Below, piece after piece: positions 29,032-38,187 of a stretch of 49,504 nt of DNA. Under the pieces are notes generated by a model. That model was given only the letters and a program-made list of their open reading frames with translations. It ran no database searches and was not told the origin of the DNA. Origin of the DNA: Verrucomicrobiales bacterium (lineage in GTDB: Bacteria > Verrucomicrobiota > Verrucomicrobiia > Limisphaerales > JAYPXF01). Within the stretch, counting starts at the first letter, position 1. The number at the start of each line of letters is the position of its first letter. The position numbers were made by a program, and so were the translations under genes. Location: contig PBAL01000021.1 of the NCBI GenBank assembly GCA_002715965.1, positions 1-49,504 of the forward strand, given 5' to 3'.

Positions 29032-30612
29032 GTGAACCACCACACCCGTTCTGTCGGACGGCGCTATGGAATCAAGCGTCGTGAGTTCCTGGGATACGTC
29101 GCAGCCGTCTCGGCGATCCCCCATTTGCCCGACCGGGCCACGGGTCAGGTCGTACAGCGTCCCAAGTTTTCAGGCAATCCATTCACGCTCGGCGTGGCGT
29201 CCGGCGATCCGGAGTCGAATGGGGTCGTGATCTGGACGCGGCTCGCGCCGAATCCGCTGGAGCACGGCGGTGGGTTGCCGCGGGAGATGTTTCAGGTGCG
29301 TTGGGAGGTGGCGACGGATGAGGGGTTCAAAGATGTCGTTCGTCGTGGCAACGCCCTGGCCATTCCGCAACTCGGGCATTCGGTGCACGTGGAGGTCGAT
29401 GGTCTGAATCCGCATCACTGGTATTTTTTTCGCTTCCACGTTGGGGATGAAACCAGCGTCACGGGCCGCACGCGCACGACGCCCGCCGCGAACACGATGC
29501 CCGACAAGATGCGTTTTGCCTTCACCTCCTGTCAGCACTACGAAGCGGGGCATTTCAATGGCTACCCGCACATGCAGAAGGAGGACCTCGATGTAGTGGT
29601 GCAACTGGGCGACTACATCTACGAATACGCGGGCATGAACAACCGGGTGCGCAAACACTTGGGTAGGGAGATCAAAACACTCGACGAATACCGCACCCGC
29701 TACGCGCAATATCGACTCGACGACGACCTCCGTGAAACCCACCGCCTCTTTCCCTGGCTGGTGACCTGGGACGATCATGAATTCGACAACAATTACGCCG
29801 ACCTCGTCTCGGAGGAGGAAGGCATCTCACCCGAAGCGTTCCTCGCCCGCAGGATGAACGCCTACCAGGCCTACTACGAATTCATGCCCCTGCGCAGACG
29901 TTCGTTTCCGCATGGTCCGGACATGACACTCTATCGCAATTGCCAATTCGGCCGACTGGCGAATTTCTTCGTCCTCGATACGCGTCAGTACCGCACCGAT
30001 CAACCGAATGGCGACAACGAGAAACCGATGATCGGCAAGGTCTTCGATCCGAAGACCACCATGCTCGGTCGCAAGCAGGAAAAATGGCTGACGACCGGCC
30101 TCGTTCAATCCACCTCGACGTGGAACATCCTTGCGCAACAGGTGATGATGGCCCCCTTGAACCGTGGCAAAGGAGAAGACCGCCGCTACAGCATGGATCA
30201 ATGGCCGGGCTACGAAATCAGCCGGCGACGTCTGCTGAAGTTCTTCCACGAACGCCGCGTGCCGAATCCGGTCGTACTGACGGGCGACATTCACGTGAAC
30301 TGGGTCAACGACCTGCAATTGGATTTCCAAGACCCGAAGTCACCCTTGGTCGGGACTGAATTCGTCGGCACGTCGATGAACAACGGTGGGAATGGCGGCA
30401 ACCACATCGAGCAATACGTACGTGCAGCCGAACAAAACGACTTCGTCCGCTGGTACAACTCCAATCGCGGCTATGTCTCCTGCGAACTCACGCCCGCCAA
30501 CTGGACCAGCCACTTCCGCATCACGCCCTTCGTTGACAAACCGGGATCACCGATCGAGACGAAAGCGGTGTTCGTCGTCGAACAGGGACAACCGGGCGCC
30601 AAGAAAGCTTGA
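29032..30612 (+). CDS. phoD: PhoD-like alkaline phosphatase/phosphodiesterase
   Basis: A 526-residue Tat-exported enzyme that starts at a GTG. The signal is GIKRREFLGYVAAVSAIPHL (residues 13-32). The N-terminal PhoD domain reads FTLGVASGDPESNGVVIWTR. Catalytic-core motifs follow: FTSCQHYEAGHFNGY, VVQLGDYIYEY, WLVTWDDHEFDNNYA and VVLTGDIHVNWVNDL, the order known from PhoD, which uses a calcium/iron centre. PhoD cleaves phosphomonoesters and phosphodiesters, including wall teichoic acid in Bacillus subtilis. It ends opposite the pectate-lyase-like gene. No PHO box is recognisable. Use of the symbol reflects family membership, not proven orthology. Confidence 0.92.
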   Translation: MNHHTRSVGRRYGIKRREFLGYVAAVSAIPHLPDRATGQVVQRPKFSGNPFTLGVASGDPESNGVVIWTRLAPNPLEHGGGLPREMFQVRWEVATDEGFKDVVRRGNALAIPQLGHSVHVEVDGLNPHHWYFFRFHVGDETSVTGRTRTTPAANTMPDKMRFAFTSCQHYEAGHFNGYPHMQKEDLDVVVQLGDYIYEYAGMNNRVRKHLGREIKTLDEYRTRYAQYRLDDDLRETHRLFPWLVTWDDHEFDNNYADLVSEEEGISPEAFLARRMNAYQAYYEFMPLRRRSFPHGPDMTLYRNCQFGRLANFFVLDTRQYRTDQPNGDNEKPMIGKVFDPKTTMLGRKQEKWLTTGLVQSTSTWNILAQQVMMAPLNRGKGEDRRYSMDQWPGYEISRRRLLKFFHERRVPNPVVLTGDIHVNWVNDLQLDFQDPKSPLVGTEFVGTSMNNGGNGGNHIEQYVRAAEQNDFVRWYNSNRGYVSCELTPANWTSHFRITPFVDKPGSPIETKAVFVVEQGQPGAKKA

Positions 30613-30743
30613 ACGCTGGTTGCAATCTGGAACTCCATGATCCATTAAGTCCAGACTATGAGGACTCCAACCCCTGCTTGGTTTCACTTTGTCTCATCGT
30701 AAGTCTAGTCCTCACCCTTCTGCGATCGACGCCAGAGAGTTAT

Positions 30744-30767
30744 GCCATTTTCACTGAGTGAAATGGC
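30744..30767. terminator. Hairpin between convergent PhoD-type and beta-helix genes
   Basis: GCCATTTTCAC and GTGAAATGGC pair as a nearly perfect stem with one bulged T around a GA-containing loop. It directly abuts the stop codon of the beta-helix gene. An 8-bp inverted repeat TGAGGACT/AGTCCTCA (30659-30666, 30707-30714) lies nearer the PhoD-type gene. Either could end transcription from its side. Confidence 0.45.
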
Positions 30768-30768
30768 G

Positions 30769-32364
30769 TCACCTGCCTGACAGCGGGCTCCAGACAGCCC
30801 CGGAATCGATACCCGGTTTGGTGCAAATCCATGCCATCGGTTCATCGGCGGGTGGGTGTTTCAGACGGAAGACATCCCCGGTGAGACCATGGGTTTTCGT
30901 AGTTGGCGGATTTTCCCCGAGGATGATTCGGCGTCCTTCGTATCGGTTGCGGACGATTCCGTATCGCGTGGTGATTCGGTTGCTGGTTTCGTCGATGATC
31001 ACGTTTTGGTGGAAGATTCGGTTCAATGCTCCGTGGGTGGGAATGTCAGCGTAACGATTGCCGAGAAAACGAATTCCGCCCACCTCAGCGTCGATGTTCC
31101 ATTTGCCGGAGGAACCGAGTCGCATTCCGGTGTCGGCGGCGATGGTGGTATCACACAGACGAAGGTTGCCGCCTTGGTTGAACCAGATGCCATGATCAAA
31201 GTCGGCTGAGATCCGGCCGCCTTCCATGATCAGGCGATTGTTGCGATCAGCGAAATCGCCTTCGCAATACACGGCGTAGGTATCAGCTTCCTTGGCCATA
31301 CCCTGGTTCACACCGAAGTCGCAGTCGATCAGCTTCAGTGCCTGGTTGGTTTCCGACGACTGCCCGACGTTCCAATAGACGTGGACCGCAGCCCACTTGC
31401 CGGGTTCCTTGCCGCTGTCGTTGTGCGGATCGATCTCGAAGCGACAACTGTGAAACGTGACGTCGTGCGGATTGACGATGCGGTTGGCGTAACCGGAATA
31501 CCTTCCGATCCCAAATTGCGAGTTGCTGAATTTCATGCGTGAACGACGGCTGACGAGATGGAAAGGCGACCGGGCCGAGATGTTCGATCCAAGCACGACC
31601 GAGTCGTCCGAAACACCTACGTCGAAATCTCCATCGGGCAGATGAATACCGCTCAACATCAGTTCGATCCGCTTTCGACCGCCATAACCCGCGCCATCGA
31701 CTTCCACGTCGATGCCAGTTGGATGCGTCTTGCCTTCCGCCGTGAAGTTCATCACCTGGATTCGCGAGTTGCCGCCGGTGATCGTAATGCCCCCGCGGAA
31801 GACGTCCCGCGCCGAGCAGTTGATCACGCGGACATCGACATTCACATACAGCGAAAGACCGTCGGCCACGTTGTCCTGGAAATGGCAATTCACGACCCGC
31901 GCGCGCAGGCGGCCCTTACTTTGTTTGTGGGCGGAAAGAAAGATGAGGTGGGCCTGCTCCAGTTGGTATTTTCGATACTCACCCTGTTCGGCGCGATTGC
32001 CGTCGAAGGTGAATCCTTCGATCGTGAGCCAGGGTGAATCGGTTTCCGCGTTGTGTAGGTAACCTTGCTTGGCGGCATTGAACGTTCGCACCCACTTCCC
32101 CTGCCCGGCCGGCCGTTTGATCGTCGCCCCGTAACCCAGATACCGCACACCGGGCCGCAGCCCCACGGACGTCACGACATAGGTTCCCGCCGGAAAGAGC
32201 AGCGTGCCTCCGGTCTTCCCCACAACATCGATGGCCTTTTGAATTGCCACCGTATCGTCCGTCACACCGTCACCAATCGCGCCGTGTTCCTTCACGGTGA
32301 CAGCGGAGAAAGCAGAGCAGTGAATGAGAACCACGCAAACACACACAATGAACCTGCAATTCAT
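30769..32364 (-). CDS. Pectate-lyase-3-type right-handed beta-helix protein
   Basis: A 531-residue exported protein. Residues 1-21 (MNCRFIVCVCVVLIHCSAFS) form the signal. The mature start VTVKEHGAIGDGVTDDTVAI is the hallmark of the pectate-lyase-superfamily (Pectate_lyase_3/GH28-like) domain. The remaining sequence has the alternating short strands and Asn/Asp ladders of a beta-helix (VDVRVINCSARDVFRGGITI, MEGGRISADFDHGIWFNQGG). Such proteins are polysaccharide lyases or hydrolases, or simply bind glycans; the catalytic set cannot be assigned by eye. It diverges from the glycosidase-like gene at 32718. Confidence 0.88.
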   Translation of the reverse strand: MNCRFIVCVCVVLIHCSAFSAVTVKEHGAIGDGVTDDTVAIQKAIDVVGKTGGTLLFPAGTYVVTSVGLRPGVRYLGYGATIKRPAGQGKWVRTFNAAKQGYLHNAETDSPWLTIEGFTFDGNRAEQGEYRKYQLEQAHLIFLSAHKQSKGRLRARVVNCHFQDNVADGLSLYVNVDVRVINCSARDVFRGGITITGGNSRIQVMNFTAEGKTHPTGIDVEVDGAGYGGRKRIELMLSGIHLPDGDFDVGVSDDSVVLGSNISARSPFHLVSRRSRMKFSNSQFGIGRYSGYANRIVNPHDVTFHSCRFEIDPHNDSGKEPGKWAAVHVYWNVGQSSETNQALKLIDCDFGVNQGMAKEADTYAVYCEGDFADRNNRLIMEGGRISADFDHGIWFNQGGNLRLCDTTIAADTGMRLGSSGKWNIDAEVGGIRFLGNRYADIPTHGALNRIFHQNVIIDETSNRITTRYGIVRNRYEGRRIILGENPPTTKTHGLTGDVFRLKHPPADEPMAWICTKPGIDSGAVWSPLSGR

Positions 32365-32717
32365 GCGTCGGAATGAAGCTGGACGGCCGCCGATTCGGCA
32401 AGAGTTTTACCTTTGAATTGTCCCGCGGTTTTTTCGAATCCCATGGGTTAAATCATCGATCGGCAGGTTTGGTTGAATTCAACACCGAACTCTTGATGGG
32501 ATCGATGCGGGTGTTGAGAGTGGTGCCGGTTTCCAACCGGCTTTGCTGGTTGAAAACCAACATCACATTCGACCAGCGCTCCGGATGTTGGATGCGGGTA
32601 GCAGAAGCGAGAAATCTATCACCGGCATATCCGGTCAGCAACAATCCGAATAAAAATGTCATCCGCACGAATTGCTGTGATTTTGGATTCACTTGCCGTA
32701 CGAATTTCAGCTACCAC
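32365..32717. other. Structured 353-base divergent intergenic region
   Basis: No gene can be supported here. The plus-strand frame is open from 32373 into the downstream gene but shows no start context or protein-like composition. It contains two adjacent hairpins: GCCGGTTTCCAACCGGC (32525-32541; 7-bp stem) and TGGTTGAAAACCA (32547-32559; 5-bp stem). The first resembles the GGGTTTCCAACCC core of the REP-like repeats elsewhere in the window. Promoters for both divergent genes should lie here. Confidence 0.45.
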
Positions 32718-34865
32718 ATGAAAACCAAGACCATCCTCCTTCCGATTCTGCTTTTGGGACTGTTCGCGATCGTTCCGATAACTCCCGCCGCGCCGATTAC
32801 GAATCTGGCCGAACTTCGGGCGGAACGCGCGCGCTTGGCGGGCAAGCCGGGGCGCTTGATCATGAACAACGACGGCTGCGATTGCCTGTACTTCCCGCGC
32901 AGTCTCGCGGCCACTCCGGAGAACTTTCTCAAGCAACGCACCACGGATCTGGCGGGGACGCAGGTGGATGGCATCGCCTACTGCAGCATCAGTTCGGGCT
33001 TTGGTCAGTTCACCCATGACAACCGGACAGGAGCGATCCTGGAGCATTCAGCGTCGGACTTCGGCATTGCGCCGGACAAGCGCAACATCGCACGCGACCT
33101 GATCGATCTTGGGCAGGATCCCTTGCGCTTGGTGGCGGGCTTTTGTCGGACGAATGACCTTGAGTGTTTCTGGTCGATCCGCTTGAACGACACGCACGAC
33201 GCGGCGCATCGGCATGACAAGCCGTATTTCCTTTTTCCCAAGCTCAAGGAACAGCATCCGGAGTGGCTGGTCGGCCCGCAAAGCGGAACGCCTTACGGTC
33301 GTTGGAGTTCGGTGAACTACGCGTTGCCGGCAGTCCGCGACTACGCCCTGGCGAACATCCGCGAGGTCTGCCGCAACTACGACGTGACTGGCATCGAGAT
33401 GGATTACTTCCGGCACCTCTGCTACCTGCCCAGCGTCGCGAAAGGCGGCAAGTCGACGCAGGAGGAGCGTGCGAAGATCACGGATTTCATGCGGCGCGTT
33501 CGAAAGATGACGGAGGAGGAAGGTCTGCGTCGCGGGCGGCCTTTTCTCGTTTCCGTGCGCACGCCGGATTCGGCCGATTTTTGCCGGGAACTCGGATTGG
33601 ACGTGGAACAATGGATGCGCGAGAGGCTCATCGATATCCTCATTCCCTCGGGTTATTTCCGCCTGCATGAATGGTCGCATTCGATCGCCTGGGGACGCCG
33701 TCACGGCGTGCGCGTTTATCCCTGCCTCACCGACACCCGCGTGCGGAGCGAGTCTCGTTTTCGTCGCATGAGCATCGAGTCCTATCGCGCCCGCGCGGCC
33801 AATGCCTGGGCCGCCGGCGCGGATGGTTTGCAATTGTTCAACCAGTTCAATCCCAAGTCACCCGTCTGGCGTGAACTTGGTGATCCGGCGACCCTGCGCT
33901 TCCTCGACAAGCTCCATTTCGTCACCACCGCGGACGGTGTCGGCACACGCTGGCTGGCCGATGGCGAACGCTTTCGGACGCGCCCGCTCCTTTCGCCCAC
34001 ACGCCCCATGACCCTGCGGCTCGGCGAAACCAACGAAACCTACCTGCACGTCAGTGACGATCTTGCCGCCGCTCGCAAGGCCGGGCGAAATCCGGTGGCT
34101 AAACTGCACCTGGAGTTGCCCGACGTTGATGAACCGAAGAACCTGCGATTGGCTCTGAATGGAAAGGCGTTGCGGGGAGGCCGTCTAAAGAACGGTTGGC
34201 TGGATATCGCCGTCACCGAACAACTCCGCGTCGGCAAGAACCATCTCTCGCTCGCGCTTAATCCAGCCGAACCGCCGGCGGAAAGCGAATGGTCGCTCAC
34301 CTTTGATGGCACGTCCGCGCCGCAACGTCCGTGGTATCCCGATCGGGGCAGCGAACGCATTTTCGAAAAGCACGAAGGCAACGCGTTTTTGATCGCAGAT
34401 CGGGGGACGGTCAGCGGCGACTATCGTTACTACCGCCATGCCTGGGGCGCGGATTCGAAGCAGGAATGCGTCATCGAAGCGCGGATGAAGGTTGTGAGCG
34501 GAGTGAGTCATCTGATTTTCAGCAACGGTCGTTCCGCCGATCGTCTGCGCCTGGAACCGGGCCTGATCCGGCTTTATCACAACAGCTCGCTCCGTTCAGC
34601 GATGGACACCACGGATCGCTTCCATGAGTACCGCATTGAAATGAAGGGCGAAGATCTCCGCGTGTTCGTGGATGGCAAATTGCGCATCGACGCCACCGGC
34701 CGCTTCAAACCCCAACCGCGCTATCGCAATGAAATCGCCTTCGGCTCCGCCAACAGTTCCGACCTCGGCGAAGCCTGGTGGCAATCCGTAAAAGTCCGCG
34801 CCGCCCGGGGAACGCGTCTCCTGCGTGACGTCGTTGTGAGCGTAAAATACTCCCAAAAGAAATGA
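32718..34865 (+). CDS. GHL10-like putative glycoside hydrolase with C-terminal beta-sandwich
   Basis: A 715-residue exported protein; the ATG at 32718 gives MKTKTILLPILLLGLFAIVP, a strong signal. Residues from about 30 to 420 read as a TIM barrel of the glycosyl-hydrolase-like family 10 type: MNNDGCDCLYFPRSL, YALANIREVCRNYDVTGIEM with DYFRH (candidate catalytic Asp229), and GADGLQLFNQF near the end of the barrel. The C-terminal part (LRLALNGKALRGGRLKNGWL, then HLIFSNGRSADRLRLEPGLI) forms beta-sandwich domains that may bind sugars. It overlaps the next gene by four bases (ATGA). Activity and linkage specificity are unknown. Confidence 0.82.
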   Translation: MKTKTILLPILLLGLFAIVPITPAAPITNLAELRAERARLAGKPGRLIMNNDGCDCLYFPRSLAATPENFLKQRTTDLAGTQVDGIAYCSISSGFGQFTHDNRTGAILEHSASDFGIAPDKRNIARDLIDLGQDPLRLVAGFCRTNDLECFWSIRLNDTHDAAHRHDKPYFLFPKLKEQHPEWLVGPQSGTPYGRWSSVNYALPAVRDYALANIREVCRNYDVTGIEMDYFRHLCYLPSVAKGGKSTQEERAKITDFMRRVRKMTEEEGLRRGRPFLVSVRTPDSADFCRELGLDVEQWMRERLIDILIPSGYFRLHEWSHSIAWGRRHGVRVYPCLTDTRVRSESRFRRMSIESYRARAANAWAAGADGLQLFNQFNPKSPVWRELGDPATLRFLDKLHFVTTADGVGTRWLADGERFRTRPLLSPTRPMTLRLGETNETYLHVSDDLAAARKAGRNPVAKLHLELPDVDEPKNLRLALNGKALRGGRLKNGWLDIAVTEQLRVGKNHLSLALNPAEPPAESEWSLTFDGTSAPQRPWYPDRGSERIFEKHEGNAFLIADRGTVSGDYRYYRHAWGADSKQECVIEARMKVVSGVSHLIFSNGRSADRLRLEPGLIRLYHNSSLRSAMDTTDRFHEYRIEMKGEDLRVFVDGKLRIDATGRFKPQPRYRNEIAFGSANSSDLGEAWWQSVKVRAARGTRLLRDVVVSVKYSQKK

Positions 34866-35914
34866 GCAGTCTATCGAGACGTAGAATGATCGCCGCGTTG
34901 AGTGTGACCGGTGCGTCGGCATTGATGCCGGCGGTTCACGCGGCCGGGAAACTCGAGCAACCGGTCGAATGGATTCGTGATCCACGCAACCCGATCTTTC
35001 CGCTCGGCCGCAAGGGCTCCTTCGATGCGAATCGTTGCATGAATCCGTGGGTGATGCGGGCCGGTGATGATTATCATTTGTACTACGCGGGCTCCGACGA
35101 GCGCGGCCGTCATCGCATCTGCCTGGCCACGACGCAAGTGGATGATCTTGCGAATTGGAAACGTCACGGCCCGTTGTTTGAGAATGGCAAGGCCGGTGCC
35201 TTCGATGCGAAATGGTGCGTGTTGCCGCATGTCGTGCAATTCGCGCCGGATCGCTGGCATCTGTATTACACCGGCAATGCCGGACGCGGCACGGGACTGA
35301 GTTCCTTTCCTGGAATCGGCCTGGCCGTCAGCCGCGACGGCAAGACCTGGCGTCGCCACGGCGACGAACCCGTGCTCCAAAGAAGCAACGTTGAGGGTTC
35401 GCCGGATGCGATTGGCATCGCCGGCGGTTCGGTGCTGAAGGTTGGCGACGAATGGCGGTTCTACTACACCGGCTGCCCGACCGTCGGCAAAGAGCTGATG
35501 CTGAACCAAAACAAAACCGTCTGCCTTGCCGTGTCGCAGGACGGCATCCGGTGGACGAAGAAAGGCGCACTGTTTCTTCGCGATCCAAAACGTGACTACG
35601 AAAACGTCGGCGTCGCTGGTCCCGTCGTGCGACCGCGCGCTGATGGCAGGGGCTTCCGCATGTGGTACTCCGCCATCGGCACCAAGTGGGGTTACTACTC
35701 TATTTGCTACGCCGAGTCCGACGACGGCATCAACTGGCGGCGCGGCGAAAACTATGGTGACAACTTGCAACTGACCCCGACCGGCACCGGCTGGGAAAAA
35801 CAAATGGTCGAATACCCGTCCGTCATCGAGGAAAATGGCCACCTGCGCCTGTTCTATTGCGGAAACGGCTACGGCCGTACCGGCATCGGCACGGCACTGA
35901 GCAGGAAAGGTTGA
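34862..35914 (+). CDS. Tat-exported five-bladed propeller glycosidase-like protein
   Basis: A 350-residue protein that starts inside the stop of the preceding gene (ATGA, 34862-34865), so it is translationally coupled. The N-terminus MSSLSRRRMIAALSVTGASA is Tat-like. The repeats PWVMRAGDDYHLYYAGSDER, LPHVVQFAPDRWHLYYTGNA and IAGGSVLKVGDEWRFYYTGC are blades of the GH43/GH32/GH130-type five-bladed propeller, each followed by a LAVS-DG--W strand. Conserved Asp/Glu positions exist (DPRNPI, SPDAIG, EYPSVIEE), but the catalytic set cannot be assigned with confidence. It probably acts on the same glycan as the GHL10-like protein. Confidence 0.85.
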   Translation: MSSLSRRRMIAALSVTGASALMPAVHAAGKLEQPVEWIRDPRNPIFPLGRKGSFDANRCMNPWVMRAGDDYHLYYAGSDERGRHRICLATTQVDDLANWKRHGPLFENGKAGAFDAKWCVLPHVVQFAPDRWHLYYTGNAGRGTGLSSFPGIGLAVSRDGKTWRRHGDEPVLQRSNVEGSPDAIGIAGGSVLKVGDEWRFYYTGCPTVGKELMLNQNKTVCLAVSQDGIRWTKKGALFLRDPKRDYENVGVAGPVVRPRADGRGFRMWYSAIGTKWGYYSICYAESDDGINWRRGENYGDNLQLTPTGTGWEKQMVEYPSVIEENGHLRLFYCGNGYGRTGIGTALSRKG

Positions 35915-35933
35915 AACCAATCCGCTGGTTCAA
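35911..35933. terminator. Possible bidirectional terminator between convergent genes
   Basis: TTGAAACCA (35911-35919) and TGGTTCAA (35926-35933) pair with one bulged base around ATCCGC. The hairpin covers the stop codons of both convergent genes, which are only 15 bases apart. The stem is weak and A/T-tracts are short. Confidence 0.3.
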
Positions 35934-37708
35934 TCCACGGCTTCAAGCAGGACCGGCGCGAGCAGTTCGGCGATCAGGCGATGGCCGGCCTGGTTCGGGT
36001 GCATGCCATCGAGGAGCAACTTGTCGGTGCGGGACTTGAAGGCCCGATAAACGTCGACGAGCGGCACGTCTTCATCCGCGGCGATCTTGCGGCACACCAC
36101 GGCGTAAATGTTCAGGAATTCGTTGATGCCATTGGGATCTTCAAGTTTGTAGGGCGGCTTGCCGTAGAACTTCTTCAAATTGTCCGTCCACGCCAGCGGA
36201 TTGGGCGTCATGAGGATCGGGCGGGCGCCGATGGCGCGGATCTTCGCGATGAAGTGGCGCAAGTTCTCCTCGTACTTGCCGATCGGCACTCGCGAGCCTT
36301 TCGCCGGCGGATCTTTCCAAACGTCGATCGCGGCGTCGTTGATGCCGAACTGAAGGATGACCACCCGTGGCTGACGCCGAAGCACGCGATCTTGGAGGAC
36401 CTTGCGGGCGGACGCGGTATTCTGCATCGGCTCGGCGGCGTTGCTGACATGGATGGAGCGACCGCGTTCGCGCATTATCTCGCGAATCTGTTTCGGATAG
36501 ATCGCCAGATTCCCCCGGCGCGCAGTGGACGTATCGCCAAAGGCGATCACATGCGGACGACCCAGCGGACCGGTGAACACCTCCTCCGAGAGCTTGACGC
36601 GCAAGCCGCCCGGCCAACTCGTGAGCCAGATTTCTCCCGGTCGCCGTTCGAAGACGTATGGATACGCCACCTGTCGATTGAGCCACACGCCGTTGCTCTT
36701 CGGCGCGCGGGCTACGACGATCGGTTCGCCCCAGGTGCGTCCTTCGTCTTCGCTGAAGGCAATGGATAGTTCGCGCCGTTGCACAGAGGTCGGCGTGCCG
36801 GTAGCGTGATCGTCGCCTCCGTAAGGCGGAAAGTCCTTCGTCCCTTCGTAGTAATATCGATTCCAAGCCAGGAAGATGCGCCCGCTCTGCAGGCGCTCGA
36901 GAATGGCCGGCGCCGCGCTCGCATCGATTGTGCCCGGGCCCATCGGGTGCCAGGTGAGTCCGTCATCTTTCGAAACACAACGCCACAGTTTTCCCCAATT
37001 GCTGCGCATCAACATCAGCAATGATCCATCGGCCAATTGCACGATCGTGGCCTCCGTCGCTCCGCCATGATGCCCGATGCCGCCGAGGTCGATCACGTTG
37101 CTCTGCTGCCAGGTTCGACCATCATCGCGCGACGCATAGGTCACCACGGTATGCCGGCCCGGCTTGTGCCGCAGCATCATGGAGGTAAACACGATCGTCC
37201 CCTCCCGCGTCTGGATCATGTCACGAATCGCCCCCGTCCAATCGTCATGCATCTTCTGCGGCCGTTCCCACGTCTTGCCCCCGTCCACACTGCGAACAAC
37301 GTAGGTCGGCAGGTGTGGCTTCCCGCGCGTATCGTGCGTCTTCACGTCCCATCTGAACTTCCCCCGCTCGGCATTATTGGCGAACGCCACGATCACCATT
37401 CCCTCACGCGTACCGAGGATTGCCCGTTCCGGACGAATCTCGAACTTGTCGGGCTCCGCAAAGATCCGATTCGTGTGCCAGGTGCGACCGTCATCGCGGC
37501 TCACCAGCGCATTCACGGATTCATCCACCGTCACCAGGCCGCCGTCAGGCAACTTGGCAAACGGCCCCATCGGCAAGCTTTCCAAATGCACCGCCCGTTC
37601 ATGTATCCGCAACTCGCCACCCGGCTTACCCCATTGCTCCGCGGCAAAGGCGGTCGAACAGACGATCGACACGCTGCTTATCAATGCCCGCAATCTTGGA
37701 GAGATCAT
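35930..37708 (-). CDS. Sialidase-like Asp-box propeller fused to an SGNH hydrolase
   Basis: A 592-residue exported protein; MISPRLRALISSVSIVCSTA is the signal. Residues 30 to about 380 carry five Asp-boxes (SRDDGRTW, SVDGGKTW, SRDDGRTW, SKDDGLTW, SEDEGRTW), the mark of a BNR/sialidase-type propeller. From about 388 an SGNH/GDSL esterase domain follows: block I FGDTSTARRG, block III GINDAAI, and DGMHPNQAGH with the catalytic Asp/His. In block I the residue after GD is Thr393, and the serine is one position later. The fusion suggests removal of acyl groups combined with glycan binding or cleavage. It lies just downstream of the Panacea-type gene. Confidence 0.9.
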   Translation of the reverse strand: MISPRLRALISSVSIVCSTAFAAEQWGKPGGELRIHERAVHLESLPMGPFAKLPDGGLVTVDESVNALVSRDDGRTWHTNRIFAEPDKFEIRPERAILGTREGMVIVAFANNAERGKFRWDVKTHDTRGKPHLPTYVVRSVDGGKTWERPQKMHDDWTGAIRDMIQTREGTIVFTSMMLRHKPGRHTVVTYASRDDGRTWQQSNVIDLGGIGHHGGATEATIVQLADGSLLMLMRSNWGKLWRCVSKDDGLTWHPMGPGTIDASAAPAILERLQSGRIFLAWNRYYYEGTKDFPPYGGDDHATGTPTSVQRRELSIAFSEDEGRTWGEPIVVARAPKSNGVWLNRQVAYPYVFERRPGEIWLTSWPGGLRVKLSEEVFTGPLGRPHVIAFGDTSTARRGNLAIYPKQIREIMRERGRSIHVSNAAEPMQNTASARKVLQDRVLRRQPRVVILQFGINDAAIDVWKDPPAKGSRVPIGKYEENLRHFIAKIRAIGARPILMTPNPLAWTDNLKKFYGKPPYKLEDPNGINEFLNIYAVVCRKIAADEDVPLVDVYRAFKSRTDKLLLDGMHPNQAGHRLIAELLAPVLLEAVD

Positions 37709-37733
37709 TCAACCATCCTTCCATGAAACGGAG

Positions 37734-38057
37734 TCAGCGATCAAGGTGGAGCATCCTTCCGAGACCTTCCTGTCCCAGTCCGCCTTCGGGCTGCAGATAC
37801 TGGTCTCGATATTCCTTCTCCACTTCACTCAAGAATCCTGTTTGCTGCGCCAGATCCTTGCAGGAGGAAGCAACCGGGCCGTAGCTCATCGCAAAATAGG
37901 TATCGTTGGTTACCGGCCGGCCAGAGCACCGCAGATGATGGCGACCGGCGAAGAAAACCAGCTTGAGAGCCTTCATCTTGTTGAGGCGGCCACCGGAACA
38001 CTCGGCAAAGCAATTCAGTGCCTGAGTGGCCTTCCGGTGTGCGAACGACAAGGTCAT
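37734..38057 (-). CDS. Truncated Panacea/SocA-like (DUF4065) antitoxin-domain protein
   Basis: A 107-residue cytoplasmic protein starting at the ATG at 38057. KATQALNCFAECSGGRLNKM, KALKLVFFAGRHHLRCSGRP and VTNDTYFAMSYGPVASSCKD match the core of the Panacea domain (PF13274), found in antitoxins of many toxin-antitoxin pairs and in the proteolytic adaptor SocA. The alignment fails after EVEKEYRDQYLQ; the last 20 residues (PEGGLGQEGLGRMLHLDR) look like a replaced tail, and relatives usually continue for 30-60 residues. No toxin gene flanks it. It is the only cytoplasmic, non-export gene between 19965 and the right end, so it may be a decaying remnant. Confidence 0.7.
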   Translation of the reverse strand: MTLSFAHRKATQALNCFAECSGGRLNKMKALKLVFFAGRHHLRCSGRPVTNDTYFAMSYGPVASSCKDLAQQTGFLSEVEKEYRDQYLQPEGGLGQEGLGRMLHLDR

Positions 38058-38187
38058 AAGATCGCCAACGTGCTACATGGCGGTCAGATTTAGAAGTTGT
38101 GAACCGGAGTCTTGCCAATTCCGGTTATCAGCAGCAGGGCGAAGGGGGCGATTTCACGGGGGCGAGCGGTTGGCAGCGATGCGACGT

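Noticed and set aside
32373..32717. N-terminal extension of the GHL10-like protein
   Set aside because: The frame is open by chance; composition is not protein-like, and the ATG at 32718 begins a clear signal peptide.
34871..35920. 349-codon open frame on the minus strand
   Set aside because: It mirrors the propeller gene at 34862-35914 in a complementary frame.
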